A stretch of DNA of 64,000 nt from Orlajensenia leifsoniae (GTDB lineage: Bacteria; Actinomycetota; Actinomycetes; Actinomycetales; Microbacteriaceae). Positions 41,949 to 50,681 of the stretch are shown in pieces. The notes under the pieces are model-generated. The model searched no databases, had not been told where the DNA came from, and saw only the letters and a list, made by a program, of their open reading frames with translations. The position numbers and the translations under genes are program-made. Location: the NCBI RefSeq assembly GCF_004570845.1, contig NZ_SPQZ01000004.1, positions 248,001 to 312,000 of the forward strand, written 5' to 3'. Positions within the stretch are counted from its first letter, which is position 1; each line of letters starts with the position of its first letter.

Positions 41949-43478
41949 GTGCTGCTCCACGAGCTTGTGACGACGACGGATGCCGTGACTGCGACGCGCT
42001 CGCGCCTCGCCAAGGTCGAGGCCCTGGCCGAACTGCTGCGCCGCCTCGAGCCCGACGAGATAGCCCCGGCTGTCGGCTTCCTGGTGGGCAAGCCCCGCCA
42101 GGGTCGCGTCGGCGTCGGCTGGCGCGGCATGGAGGCGGCCATGGGATCGCCCGCCGAGCAGGCGTCGCTCTCGGTCGCCGATCTCGATGCCGTGCTCGAT
42201 CAGCTCCTCGCGATGGCCGGAGGCGGCACGGGCTCCTCTGCCGCCCGCGCCGAGGTGCTCCGTTCCCTGACGGCCCGGGCGACGGCGACCGAACAGGATC
42301 TCATCGGTCGGGTGCTCCTCGGCGAGGTGCGCACCGGCGCCCTCGAGGGCGTACTCACCGATGCCGTGGCCCGGGCCTCCGACCGGCCGATCGCGAGCGT
42401 GCGCCGGGCCGCGATGCTCTCGGGCGACCTCGGCGAGACCACGCGACTGGCGCTCACGGGCACGGCCGAGGAGCTCGACTCGGTCGGCCTCGTCGTGGGG
42501 CGGCCCGTCCTCCCCATGCTCGCCGGAACCGCCGCCAGCGCCGCGGCAGCGCTCGAGGCCACCGGGGAGGCATCCGTCGAGTTCAAACTCGATGGTGCCC
42601 GAATCCAGGTGCACCGCTCGGGCGACGACATCCGTGTCTTCACCCGTAACCTCGCCGACATCACGCACCGCCTGCCCGAGGTGGTCGACGTCGTGCGCCG
42701 CATGCCCGTCCACGACGTCATCCTCGACGGCGAGACCCTCGCTCTCGACGAGGACGGAGCGCCGCGACCGTTCCAGGAGACCATGTCGACGTTCGGCGCC
42801 GACGCCGCCCGCACGACGGTGCTGCATCCCTGGTTCTTCGACGTGCTCCATCTCGACGGGCGCGACCTGCTCGACGAACCGCTGGCGATCCGCATCGCCG
42901 AACTCGAGCGCATCGCGCCGGCCAACCGCATCCAGGGCGAGGTCACGAGCGATCCCGAGGTTGCCGAGAGGGTGTCGCGTGACGCCCTGGCCGCCGGGCA
43001 CGAGGGCGTCGTCGTGAAGGCGATCGGGTCGACGTACGCCGCAGGCCGGCGCGGGTCGAGCTGGATCAAGGTGAAGCCCGTGCACACTTACGACCTCGTC
43101 GTTCTGGCGTGCGAGTGGGGCTCGGGGCGGCGCACCGGACTGCTGTCGAACCTGCATCTCGGAGCGCTGGATCCCACCGGTGAGTTCGGGGAGCCCGGCG
43201 GTTACGTGATGGTCGGCAAGACCTTCAAGGGGCTGACCGATGCGTTGCTGCGCTGGCAGACCGAGCGCTTCCAGGAGATCGAGGTGCGCCGCACGGCCGG
43301 TACGGTCTGGGTCGAGCCGATCACCGTCGTCGAGATCGCGATCGACGGCGTGCAGCGCTCGAGCCGGTACCCCGGCGGCATCGCGTTGCGGTTCGCCCGC
43401 GTCAAGAGCTATCGAGACGACAAGCCGGCGACGGATGCCGACACCATCCAGACGCTGCGGGCGATGCTGCGCGAGTAG
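41949..43478 (+). CDS. ligB: ATP-dependent DNA ligase (LigB type)
   Basis: A 509-residue ATP-dependent DNA ligase close in length and layout to mycobacterial LigB. Residues 1-175 form the N-terminal DNA-binding domain; the adenylation domain has catalytic Lys213 in EFKLDGARIQ, motif III ILDGETLAL, motif IV EGVVVK and motif V SSWIKVKP; the OB-fold follows with YVMVGKTFKGLTD. It seals nicks in double-stranded DNA with ATP, as an accessory to the NAD-dependent LigA. It is tail to tail (4 bp apart) with a YcaQ-type glycosylase gene, suggesting a repair role. Confidence 0.93.
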   Translation: MLLHELVTTTDAVTATRSRLAKVEALAELLRRLEPDEIAPAVGFLVGKPRQGRVGVGWRGMEAAMGSPAEQASLSVADLDAVLDQLLAMAGGGTGSSAARAEVLRSLTARATATEQDLIGRVLLGEVRTGALEGVLTDAVARASDRPIASVRRAAMLSGDLGETTRLALTGTAEELDSVGLVVGRPVLPMLAGTAASAAAALEATGEASVEFKLDGARIQVHRSGDDIRVFTRNLADITHRLPEVVDVVRRMPVHDVILDGETLALDEDGAPRPFQETMSTFGADAARTTVLHPWFFDVLHLDGRDLLDEPLAIRIAELERIAPANRIQGEVTSDPEVAERVSRDALAAGHEGVVVKAIGSTYAAGRRGSSWIKVKPVHTYDLVVLACEWGSGRRTGLLSNLHLGALDPTGEFGEPGGYVMVGKTFKGLTDALLRWQTERFQEIEVRRTAGTVWVEPITVVEIAIDGVQRSSRYPGGIALRFARVKSYRDDKPATDADTIQTLRAMLRE

Positions 43479-43482
43479 GCGC

Positions 43483-44574
43483 TCAGGTGCGCAGCTCGAG
43501 CCCCAGCCACGAGGCGAGGCTCGCGATCTCGGCGTCGACGGCTGCCCGCATCCGTGTCGTGAACGGCGCGTCCTGGTGCACGGCGTTGACGGTGAGGACT
43601 CCGGCCTTGCGGTCGGCCTTCGCGTCGAGCTTTCCCACGAGCCTGTCGTCGTGCAGGATCGGCAGCGCGAAGAATCCCCAGCGCCTCGCATCGGCGGGCT
43701 TGTACATCTCGAGGGTGTACTCGTACTCGAACAGCTCGAGCGTGCGCTGGCGGTTGTGCACGAGCCTGTCGAACGGCGAGAGCAGGGCGGTGCGGCCGGC
43801 GAACGGCTCACTCAGCCGGGCGAGCTGGCCGGGGTCGACGCGCCACTCGCCCGGCACTCCGTCGATGACCGCGGGTTCGCCGGCGGCGCCCACATCGCCG
43901 GGCTCCATCGGGAATGCCGTCGTCTTCGCGCGAGCGACTCCCAGGGAGGCGAGACGGCGTTCGTTGCGGATGCGGATCGCCTCGTCGGCCGGGATCGTCT
44001 CGTCGCCGGGCGGGTAGACGCGCTCGGCGAGGTCGAAGATGCGCTCGCGCCCGCGGCGGGCGGAGATGGCGACCTCGCCACGGGACACCAGGAACTCGAG
44101 CATCTGCGTGACGTTGCGATCGTTCTTCCACCCCGACGACGGCCACGGAACCACCGAGGTGTCTTGTATTTCCCGAGAGGTCAGAGGGCCGGCCGCGCGC
44201 AGCCGGTCGATCACGTCGCGCTGGAACTGCGCGTTCTGCTCGAACCACAGCCGGCTGCGCTCGTAGCTCGGATACGACGCCATGCCCGCCCGGAACAACG
44301 GCAGGTCTTCGACCGGCCGGATGAGCACCTCGAACTCGACGAGGGTGCGAACCTGCTCGAGCGCCCGCGTCAGGTGCTCTGGCCGATACGCGTTGCCGAG
44401 GCGACTCCACGCGACGAGGTCGGCGTTCGGGGCGACGGCCGCCGTCGGGTCGATCTGCAGCAGCGTGAGGTGGCGCACGAGTGCGAGCAGCTCGGTCGGG
44501 CGATCGGCGTCGAGCAGCTGCGCCCGCACGGCGATGCGGCGCGCGTCGGTGCGGCTGAGGCGGTGCGGCTCCAT
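43483..44574 (-). CDS. Winged-helix DNA glycosylase-like protein (HTH_42, YcaQ/AlkX family)
   Basis: A 363-residue protein of the HTH_42 family. LSRTDARRIAVRAQLLD and LLQIDPTAAVAPNADLVAWSRLGNAY (given in part as LLQIDPTAAVAP) are the N-terminal signature, and ALLSPFDRLVHNRQRTLELF with YEYTLEMYKPADAR is the conserved C-terminal block; a QxQ-type active-site motif lies in the N-terminal part of related enzymes. E. coli YcaQ and Streptomyces AlkX/AlkZ excise alkylated bases and unhook interstrand crosslinks. A TACCGT box sets the ATG as leaderless. Neighbouring ligB supports a repair role. Confidence 0.88.
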   Translation of the reverse strand: MEPHRLSRTDARRIAVRAQLLDADRPTELLALVRHLTLLQIDPTAAVAPNADLVAWSRLGNAYRPEHLTRALEQVRTLVEFEVLIRPVEDLPLFRAGMASYPSYERSRLWFEQNAQFQRDVIDRLRAAGPLTSREIQDTSVVPWPSSGWKNDRNVTQMLEFLVSRGEVAISARRGRERIFDLAERVYPPGDETIPADEAIRIRNERRLASLGVARAKTTAFPMEPGDVGAAGEPAVIDGVPGEWRVDPGQLARLSEPFAGRTALLSPFDRLVHNRQRTLELFEYEYTLEMYKPADARRWGFFALPILHDDRLVGKLDAKADRKAGVLTVNAVHQDAPFTTRMRAAVDAEIASLASWLGLELRT

Positions 44575-44580
44575 GGGTCA

Positions 44581-44586
44581 ACGGTA
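44581..44586 (-). promoter_or_regulatory. Leaderless -10 box (HTH_42 gene)
   Basis: TACCGT on the minus strand, then TGACCC and the ATG at 44574. Confidence 0.5.
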
Positions 44587-44606
44587 GGCCGTGGCTGCGG
44601 CATCCG

Positions 44607-45917
44607 TCAGCCCTCGCGGATGCTCGTGATGCCCGCAGTCCCGTTAGGGCTGATCCGCTCCGCGATGGCGAGCTCCCCGGGATCCCCGATGTGGGGCAGC
44701 GGGGAGAGAGCGACCCACACCACAGTGAGCAAGGCCGCCGCAGCGCCGATGGCGATCCCAGCGCGGGTGCCGAGCAGCTCGCCGACGATCCCGCCCGCCG
44801 CTGCGCCGAGCGCGATTGTTCCGTAGGTGATCCAGCGCATGCTCGCATTCACCCGCCCGAGGATGCGGTCGGGGGTGCGGAGCTGGCGGATGGTCACCAG
44901 GATGACGCTCGACATCGCGGTGCCTGCCCCGTTGATGGCGAAGATGCCTCCGAGCGCGAGGATGATCAGGCCTGATCCCCATGACACATCCACGACCGGG
45001 AGGAGCAGAAGCACCAGTGACTCGACGGCGGCGCACCACATCAGTGGGCGCCCCGCTCCGAATCGGCGTACGGCGCCCCCCGCCGCGAGGGCGGCCAGCA
45101 GTGCCCCAACGGCGCCCATCGAAAGCACCAGCCCGATCTGCACCGGATCCAGATGCAGCACCTTCACTGCGTGCAGCGCGAACAGCACCATGATCCACTG
45201 CTCGACCGGGTTGTACAGAGCCGAGAAGCCGAGGTTGGCGACGAGGTAGCGATCGCGGAAGACATGCCGCAAACCCTCGCGCAGTTCGGTGGCGAAGCCG
45301 GCCTTGTCACCGGCCGGCTTCGCCTCGACGACGCGGATGCGCCCGATCGCGAGCGCCGACACGACGTACATCGTTCCGTGCGCGAGCACCGCGAACGGCG
45401 CGGACAGCAGGTGCACGAGCACCCCACCGAAACCGGGTCCGCCGATCTGCGCCGCCGACACGGTCGCCTGCAACCGGGCGTTCGCCGTGGCGAGCCCGTC
45501 GACCGGAACGACGCCGGGAAGCGTCGACTGATAGGAGACCTCGAACAGCACCGTGAAGCATCCGACCAGCAGGACGGCGATGGCGAGCAGGGGCAACGAC
45601 AGGACGCCCAGCAGGGCGGCGGCTACCACGCCGAATGTGAGCGCCGCCCGCGACCAATCGGCGGTCACGATGAGTCGCCGTCGTCGGCTGCGGTCGACAA
45701 GCACGCCCAAGGGCAGCGCGAGGAGAAGGAACGGAAGCCAACGCGCCACCCCCAGAAGACCGAGCTCGGCGGCCGATGCGTCGAGTACGAGCACTGCCAG
45801 CAGCGGGATGGCGAGCTCGCTGATCTGCTCGCCGAGGACGGATGCGGCCTGCGACGTCCAGAGCCACCTGAAGTCTCGCATCCACGCGCGGTCTCTAATG
45901 CCTGTCTGCCTGAACAC
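44607..45917 (-). CDS. MFS transporter (EntS/macrolide-efflux type)
   Basis: A 436-residue carrier with twelve predicted helices. The start FRWLWTSQAASVLGEQISELAIPL and A motif LGVLVDRSRRRRLIV, then NARLQATVSAAQIGGPGFGG, place it with the EntS and macrolide-efflux MFS group. It diverges from a CGNR regulator across nested inverted repeats with one axis. The start is uncertain: GTG at 45917 gives the usual short cytoplasmic lead, while ATG at 45881 would move the gene out of the dyad region. It is probably the regulator's target. Confidence 0.9.
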   Translation of the reverse strand: MFRQTGIRDRAWMRDFRWLWTSQAASVLGEQISELAIPLLAVLVLDASAAELGLLGVARWLPFLLLALPLGVLVDRSRRRRLIVTADWSRAALTFGVVAAALLGVLSLPLLAIAVLLVGCFTVLFEVSYQSTLPGVVPVDGLATANARLQATVSAAQIGGPGFGGVLVHLLSAPFAVLAHGTMYVVSALAIGRIRVVEAKPAGDKAGFATELREGLRHVFRDRYLVANLGFSALYNPVEQWIMVLFALHAVKVLHLDPVQIGLVLSMGAVGALLAALAAGGAVRRFGAGRPLMWCAAVESLVLLLLPVVDVSWGSGLIILALGGIFAINGAGTAMSSVILVTIRQLRTPDRILGRVNASMRWITYGTIALGAAAGGIVGELLGTRAGIAIGAAAALLTVVWVALSPLPHIGDPGELAIAERISPNGTAGITSIREG

Positions 45918-45970
45918 CCATTCACGATCTCACGAACTTCCGAATGGGTAAAGAGCCAAATTGGCATTAG
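45895..45970. promoter_or_regulatory. Nested co-axial inverted repeats between MFS and CGNR genes
   Basis: The outer pair CTAATGCC (45895-45902) and GGCATTAG (45963-45970) and inner pair ACCCATTC (45916-45923) and GAATGGGT (45942-45949) share the axis 45932.5. The right outer arm overlaps the CGNR -10 box. This fits a large symmetric operator. Confidence 0.6.
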
Positions 45971-45973
45971 AAT
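45968..45973 (+). promoter_or_regulatory. Leaderless -10 box (CGNR gene)
   Basis: TAGAAT ends 6 nt before the ATG at 45980. Confidence 0.65.
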
Positions 45974-45979
45974 CGGCTC

Positions 45980-46600
45980 ATGGCCCCTCCGTCGATCGCC
46001 GCCCCCCGTGAGGATTTCCCGCGGATTGCAGGCCACGTCGCCCTCGATCTCGTGAACACGGTGTCGTGGCGACTGAACCCGCTTCGCACCGTCGAACATC
46101 TCCTGGACTACGGCGATGTCATCCGCTGGACACAGCAGGCCGGAGTGCTGGACGCTGCCGCGGGATCAGCGATCGGCGCGCTCGCCGTGGACGCTCAGCC
46201 TGATGCGCACCGCGAGCTCGGTCGGATCATCGCCCTCCGCGAGGCGATCTACGAGGTGGCCTATCACGGTGGGGAGACCGAGGCCATCGTGCGAGAGTAC
46301 GCCGAGGCTGTGGCATCCGGTCGCCTGGCGGGTGACGCCCGGCAGCCGGCAGAGAACTGGACGTGGGAGTTTCCGCTCGATCTCGCTGCTCCCCGCAGAC
46401 GCATTGCCGAGGCGGCGGTCGACCTGCTGGTGCATGGCGATGTGAGCCACCTGAGGCAGTGCGCCGACATCGACTGCGGCTGGGTCTACGTGGATTCGTC
46501 GCCGCGCCACAACCGTCGATGGTGCGTGGCCGCGGACTGCGGCAATCGCAACAGGGTCCGGAAGCATTACGCCCAGGCGCGGGCGGCGTCCGCGGGCTGA
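45980..46600 (+). CDS. CGNR zinc-finger / ABATE domain regulator
   Basis: A 206-residue protein. The N-terminal ABATE part (about 10-145) begins with GHVALDLVNTVSWRL; the C-terminal zinc finger (about 155-200) has CADIDCGWVYVDSSPRHNRRWC followed by CGNRNRVRKHY (only fragments quoted), with four Cys ligands. The family is actinobacterial and thought to regulate stress or transport genes. Its leaderless promoter and shared dyad with the divergent MFS gene suggest it controls both. Confidence 0.92.
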   Translation: MAPPSIAAPREDFPRIAGHVALDLVNTVSWRLNPLRTVEHLLDYGDVIRWTQQAGVLDAAAGSAIGALAVDAQPDAHRELGRIIALREAIYEVAYHGGETEAIVREYAEAVASGRLAGDARQPAENWTWEFPLDLAAPRRRIAEAAVDLLVHGDVSHLRQCADIDCGWVYVDSSPRHNRRWCVAADCGNRNRVRKHYAQARAASAG

Positions 46601-46645
46601 ACCAGAACGGAACGTGGGCTGGATGCGTGACGGCTCGGCCTGGCG

Positions 46646-48067
46646 CTACGAGACCGCGGCCCCGACTCCCACCCGGTACCCGGCACCGCGGTGCTCCGCA
46701 GGGAGGCGATCGCCGCGGCCGTGCAGCTTCTGCCGCAGGGTGCCCTCGACGTACTCGGTCGGGTAGGCGCCGCGTTCGCGGAGTACGGGCACGACGAACT
46801 CGATGACGTCCTCGAAGGTGCCCGGCGTGATGGCGTAGGCGAGGTTGAAGCCGTCGACGTCGGTGTAGTCCACCCACTCCTGCAGCGTGTCGGCGATCTC
46901 CTCGCCCGACCCGACGATGGTGGGGCCGAGGCCGCCGATGGCACCGCCGCGGGCGATATCGCGCACTGTGAACACCTCGCCGTTCTTCGCCGACTCCTCG
47001 TAGTTGGCGATGACGGAGCGGATCGCGTTCGACTGCACGTTGCCGACGGGCTCGTCGAGGTCGTACTGCGACAGGTCGATGCCCATCCAGCCCGACATGA
47101 ACACGAGGGCTCCCTCCTCGCTGGCGTAGGAGAGGTAGTCCTCGTACTTCGCCTGCGCGGCCTCGGGAGTGGCATCCGTGATGATCGTGAGCAGGGTGTA
47201 GATGCGAGCGGAGTAGCGGTCGCGCCCCGCCGCCTCGAGGGCGTCGCGGATGCGCTCCACGGTCGACTTCAGCACCTCCTTCGTGGGCGCGGCCACGAAG
47301 ATGGCCTCGGCGTTCGCCGCGGCGAACCCGATGCCGCGCGGTGAGGCACCCGCCTGGTAGATGACGGGGGACCGCTGGGGCGACGGCTCCGAGATGTGGA
47401 TGCCGGGCACGGTGAAGTGCTTGCCCCTGTGGCCGATCTCGTGCACCTTCGACGGATCGGTGAACACGCCGGTCTCACGGTCGCGCACGACGGCGTCGTC
47501 CTCCCACGAGCCCTCCCAGAGCTTGTAGAGCACCTCGAGGTACTCGTCGGCGTGGTCGTAGCGGTCGTCGTGCTCGAGCTGGTCGTCATGCCCCATGTTG
47601 CGGGCGGCGCTCGGCAGGTATCCGGTCACGACGTTCCAGCCCACACGGCCGTTCGTGAGGTGGTCGAGCGTCGACATCCGCCGGGCGAAGGGGTACGGAT
47701 GCTCGTAGGCGGTGCCGGCTGTCACCCCGAAGCCGAGGTGCTCCGTGGCCGCGGCCATCGCCGAGACCAGCAGCAGCGGGTCCGCCACCGGAACCTGGGC
47801 GCCATGGCGGATGGCGGCCTCGTTGCTGCCGGCGTAGACGTCGTAGGTCCCGAGCACGTCGGCGATGAAGATGCCGTCGAAGGTTCCGCGCTCGAGCAGT
47901 TTCGCGAGTTCGGTCCAGTAGCCGATCTCCTTGTAGCGATAGGACTGGTCCTGCGGATGCCGCCACATGCCCGAGCTCTGGTGGGCGACGCAGTTCATGT
48001 CGAAGGCGTTGAAGCGGATCTGGCGCTGGGGACTCTGGGCGCTCGGTGTTGTCGACTCTGAGGACAT
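46646..48067 (-). CDS. FMN-dependent monooxygenase, NtaA/SnaA/DmoA family
   Basis: A 473-residue luciferase-like flavin monooxygenase. Family features are FNAFDMNCVAHQSSGMWRHP near the start, WNVVTGYLPSAARNMG, and SPVIYQAGASPRGIGFAA. The family, with a separate FMN reductase, oxidises chelators (NTA), sulfides and sulfur heterocycles. ATG at 48067 has GAGAGGA 8 nt upstream; an ATG at 48076 abuts that site. The gene is followed upstream by a DUF6518 gene and a cystathionine gamma-synthase-type gene, so sulfur-compound scavenging is plausible. Substrate unknown. Confidence 0.93.
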   Translation of the reverse strand: MSSESTTPSAQSPQRQIRFNAFDMNCVAHQSSGMWRHPQDQSYRYKEIGYWTELAKLLERGTFDGIFIADVLGTYDVYAGSNEAAIRHGAQVPVADPLLLVSAMAAATEHLGFGVTAGTAYEHPYPFARRMSTLDHLTNGRVGWNVVTGYLPSAARNMGHDDQLEHDDRYDHADEYLEVLYKLWEGSWEDDAVVRDRETGVFTDPSKVHEIGHRGKHFTVPGIHISEPSPQRSPVIYQAGASPRGIGFAAANAEAIFVAAPTKEVLKSTVERIRDALEAAGRDRYSARIYTLLTIITDATPEAAQAKYEDYLSYASEEGALVFMSGWMGIDLSQYDLDEPVGNVQSNAIRSVIANYEESAKNGEVFTVRDIARGGAIGGLGPTIVGSGEEIADTLQEWVDYTDVDGFNLAYAITPGTFEDVIEFVVPVLRERGAYPTEYVEGTLRQKLHGRGDRLPAEHRGAGYRVGVGAAVS

Positions 48068-48157
48068 GGCGGCCATCCTCTCCCGTCGACTCCTCGTGAT
48101 CGAGGGGTGCCGCAACACGGCGTCACAGCGCCGGGTTGGTCGCCGTCGCCTCGCCGG

Positions 48158-48763
48158 CTACCGCGAGATGGACCCGAGGAGCTGATAGGCGATGACGAAG
48201 GCAGCGGCGATCGTGGCCGTCAGCGCCGTGGCCGACACGATGAGTCGGGGACGACGGATGCGGACAGCCGTGGCCAGCAGCAATGCGACGCCGAGCGCCG
48301 CGGCGATCCACCAGTAGACCGGGCTCGTGGTGTCGCCGACGACGATGAGGCCGTAGATGGCCTCGCCCACGAGCACGCCGGAGAGCAGGCCCGTGCCGAG
48401 GGCGGCGTGGAGCGGAGTGCGGCGCAGGGCATGGGCGGCGAGGCCGATGAACGGACCGACCACGACTCCGACGATCACCCAGAACAGCGGATCGAAGTCG
48501 ACTCCGCGCCAGGCCGAGGCGACCGTGTAGCCGATCGTGAGGGCGATGAAGCCGAGGGCTCCGCCGATCGCCGCCTCGGGGTAGCCACGGGCGAGGAGCC
48601 AGACGAGCAGCGCCGTGGGGATGGTCCAGCCCGACGCGGAGTTGGCCAGCGAGGAGAACTCCGGGGGGAGGGCGCCCTGCCCGAGTGGCGTGAGCCCGCC
48701 GAGCACGAGGGCTGCTGCGGTGATTCCAGCGATGCGCAGGGAGGAGGCGACGATCGGGGGCAT
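48158..48763 (-). CDS. DUF6518-like membrane protein
   Basis: A 201-residue protein with six to seven hydrophobic helices: LRIAGITAAALVLGGLTPLG near the start, ASGWTIPTALLVWLLAR, and a C-terminal helix ending in QLLGSISR. The conserved SSLANSASGWT motif marks this actinobacterial DUF. No function is known. The start is leaderless (TAGCGT box at 48770-48775, followed by TGACCC, the same six bases as at 44575-44580). Confidence 0.82.
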   Translation of the reverse strand: MPPIVASSLRIAGITAAALVLGGLTPLGQGALPPEFSSLANSASGWTIPTALLVWLLARGYPEAAIGGALGFIALTIGYTVASAWRGVDFDPLFWVIVGVVVGPFIGLAAHALRRTPLHAALGTGLLSGVLVGEAIYGLIVVGDTTSPVYWWIAAALGVALLLATAVRIRRPRLIVSATALTATIAAAFVIAYQLLGSISR

Positions 48764-48769
48764 GGGTCA

Positions 48770-48775
48770 ACGCTA
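48770..48775 (-). promoter_or_regulatory. Leaderless -10 box (DUF6518 gene)
   Basis: TAGCGT on the minus strand ends 6 nt before the ATG at 48763. Confidence 0.5.
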
Positions 48776-48842
48776 GGCAGCGGCGCCGGGCCACCGCATC
48801 CGTCACATCCCCGGTTCGACCCTGAGCCTCGGCCCGAATGCC

Positions 48843-49907
48843 CTACCCCAGTGCGGCGGCGAGGTCGTCGTAGAGGTCGTCGACGTGCTCGAGCCCGACC
48901 GACAGGCGCACGAGGCCCTCGGGGATGGTCTCGTGCTCTGCGGCCCACCGACGACGACGTTCGAAGGTCGACTCCACGCCGCCGAGGCTGGTGGCGTGCA
49001 GCCAGAGCGACGTGCGCGGAACGAGGGCGTCTGCGGCATCCGCCCCACCCTTCACGACGATCGAGATGATGGCGCCGAACCCGGGATAGCGCACCTCGTC
49101 GAGCTGGGGGTGATCGGCGAGGCGGCGCACGAGCTCCTGCGCCGAGGCCTGCGCGCGTTCGAGGCGGACCGACAGGGTGCGGAGGCCGCGCAGAGCGAGG
49201 AAGGCCTCGAGCGGAGACGGGATCGCCCCGTAGAGCGAGCGTCGGCCGAGCACGGCGTCGTGGTGCGCATCCGTCGCCGTGATGACGGCACCGAGGAGCA
49301 CGTCGCTGTGGCCGGCGATGTACTTCGTCGCCGAGTGCACCGAGATGTCGGCTCCGAGTTCGAGCGGGCGCTGCAGCACCGGCGTCGCGAAGGTGTTGTC
49401 GACGACGACGATGGCCCCGGCGGCGTGGGCGGCCTCGGAGATGGCGGGGATGTCGGCGAGCTCGAGGGCGGGGTTGGTCGGCGATTCGATCCAGACCATG
49501 GCGGCGCCGACGGATGCCTCGGCCACAGCGGCGGTATCGGCGATGTCGACGTACACGACGCTCAGGCGCCCCTCGCGTGCGCGGTCGTCGAGCTGCAGCA
49601 CCGTGCCCGTGTAGGAGCGGCGGGGAGCCACGACCACACCGCCGGGCTCGACCAGGTCGAGCACGGCCGAGATGGCGGCGAGGCCGGAGGCGAAGGACAG
49701 GCAGCGCCCGCCCTCCAGGGCGCCGAGGGCGTCTTCGAAGGCTGTCCACGACGGGTTCGCGTAGCGGCCGTACTCGCGCTCGCCGCCGGCGACGTAGGTG
49801 GAGGCGAGGGTGAGGGGCACGTTGAGCGGCTCGTCGACGTCCCGTGCCGGGCGACCGGCGATGATGGCGAGGGTCTCGGGGTGGAAGGCGGGATTCTGCT
49901 CGTGCAC
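48843..49907 (-). CDS. PLP-dependent trans-sulfuration enzyme (cystathionine gamma-synthase/lyase type)
   Basis: A 354-residue fold-type I enzyme of the Cys/Met metabolism family. YGRYANPSW near residue 45 and [11 protein letters not shown] form the PLP phosphate region, VWIESPTNP and VDNTFATP are family motifs, and the Schiff-base Lys lies in [13 protein letters not shown]-terminal [18 protein letters not shown] is standard. It would make or cleave cystathionine or act on homoserine esters; the exact reaction cannot be read. GTG at 49907 follows GGAGG. Confidence 0.93.
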   Translation of the reverse strand: MHEQNPAFHPETLAIIAGRPARDVDEPLNVPLTLASTYVAGGEREYGRYANPSWTAFEDALGALEGGRCLSFASGLAAISAVLDLVEPGGVVVAPRRSYTGTVLQLDDRAREGRLSVVYVDIADTAAVAEASVGAAMVWIESPTNPALELADIPAISEAAHAAGAIVVVDNTFATPVLQRPLELGADISVHSATKYIAGHSDVLLGAVITATDAHHDAVLGRRSLYGAIPSPLEAFLALRGLRTLSVRLERAQASAQELVRRLADHPQLDEVRYPGFGAIISIVVKGGADAADALVPRTSLWLHATSLGGVESTFERRRRWAAEHETIPEGLVRLSVGLEHVDDLYDDLAAALG

Positions 49908-49975
49908 GGGACCTCCGATGTGACTGGGGGCGCGACTCGTGCGCCCGTCCCAGTATCGGGGATCGGCAGACCGCG

Positions 49976-50593
49976 TTACGTCGGTGGACGTGTGGCCGCG
50001 AGCAACCCGAGGATCGGCGCGGGGATGCTCTCGGGCGGGATGCGCTCGGCGAAGGCGCGCGCCACCCGTGCCTTGCGACCGGCACCGGCGCCGATGAAGC
50101 GGTGCAGCTGGGCGCTCAGCGACCGCTCGCGCTGGGCGGGCTGCCGGCGCATCCGCTCGAACCTGGCGCCCTCGCCCTGTTCAGCCACGATGGAGACCGC
50201 CACCTCGATGCCCAGGGCGCGGATGAGTTCGTCCTCCAGGTCGTGGCGGCAGGCGAAGAAGCCCAGGCTCTCGAGCGGCACGGGATGTGCGGCATCCGCG
50301 AACCCGACTCTCTCGAGAGCTCGGCGGTACACCGGAACCTCCTGCTCGTCGCAGAGGCCGGTCAGAGCGAGGTCGCGGCCGCTGGCGTCGGCGATCTCGA
50401 GGAAGCGCGGCAGACTGTTGGCCCCGCCCATGCCGACCACGGCCGTGCCCTCCGCGCCCAAGTCGCGCCCGACGGTCAGCGCGAACTGCAGCACTGCCTC
50501 CCGGTCGCTGTCGCCCTCGACGAACACCACGCGTCTGAGCGAGCGGATGCCGGCGCTCGCTGCAGCGAAACGGGCCAGGTCGGCGGGATCCAT
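49976..50593 (-). CDS. Stand-alone TOPRIM (OLD-like) domain protein
   Basis: A 205-residue protein with a TOPRIM fold: the acidic site begins VVFVEGDSDREAVLQFAL, followed by VVGMGGANSLPRFLEIA and the metal-binding pair in LCDEQEV. The pattern resembles the TOPRIM domain of OLD-family nucleases, but the usual N-terminal ATPase is missing. It may be a small nuclease, primase-like or phosphotransfer enzyme. ATG at 50593 has CAGCCT 6 nt upstream (leaderless). It diverges from the cytochrome b-like gene. Confidence 0.8.
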   Translation of the reverse strand: MDPADLARFAAASAGIRSLRRVVFVEGDSDREAVLQFALTVGRDLGAEGTAVVGMGGANSLPRFLEIADASGRDLALTGLCDEQEVPVYRRALERVGFADAAHPVPLESLGFFACRHDLEDELIRALGIEVAVSIVAEQGEGARFERMRRQPAQRERSLSAQLHRFIGAGAGRKARVARAFAERIPPESIPAPILGLLAATRPPT

Positions 50594-50599
50594 GTGCTC

Positions 50600-50605
50600 A
50601 GGCTG
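50600..50605 (-). promoter_or_regulatory. Leaderless -10 box (TOPRIM gene)
   Basis: CAGCCT on the minus strand ends 6 nt before the ATG at 50593. Confidence 0.35.
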
Positions 50606-50681
50606 GCACACTGAGCGTGGCGGCGGTCGTAGGGTGAGAGCCGGCTTGCATCCGTGCCGCTGCTTTGCGAAGGTGAGAGAC

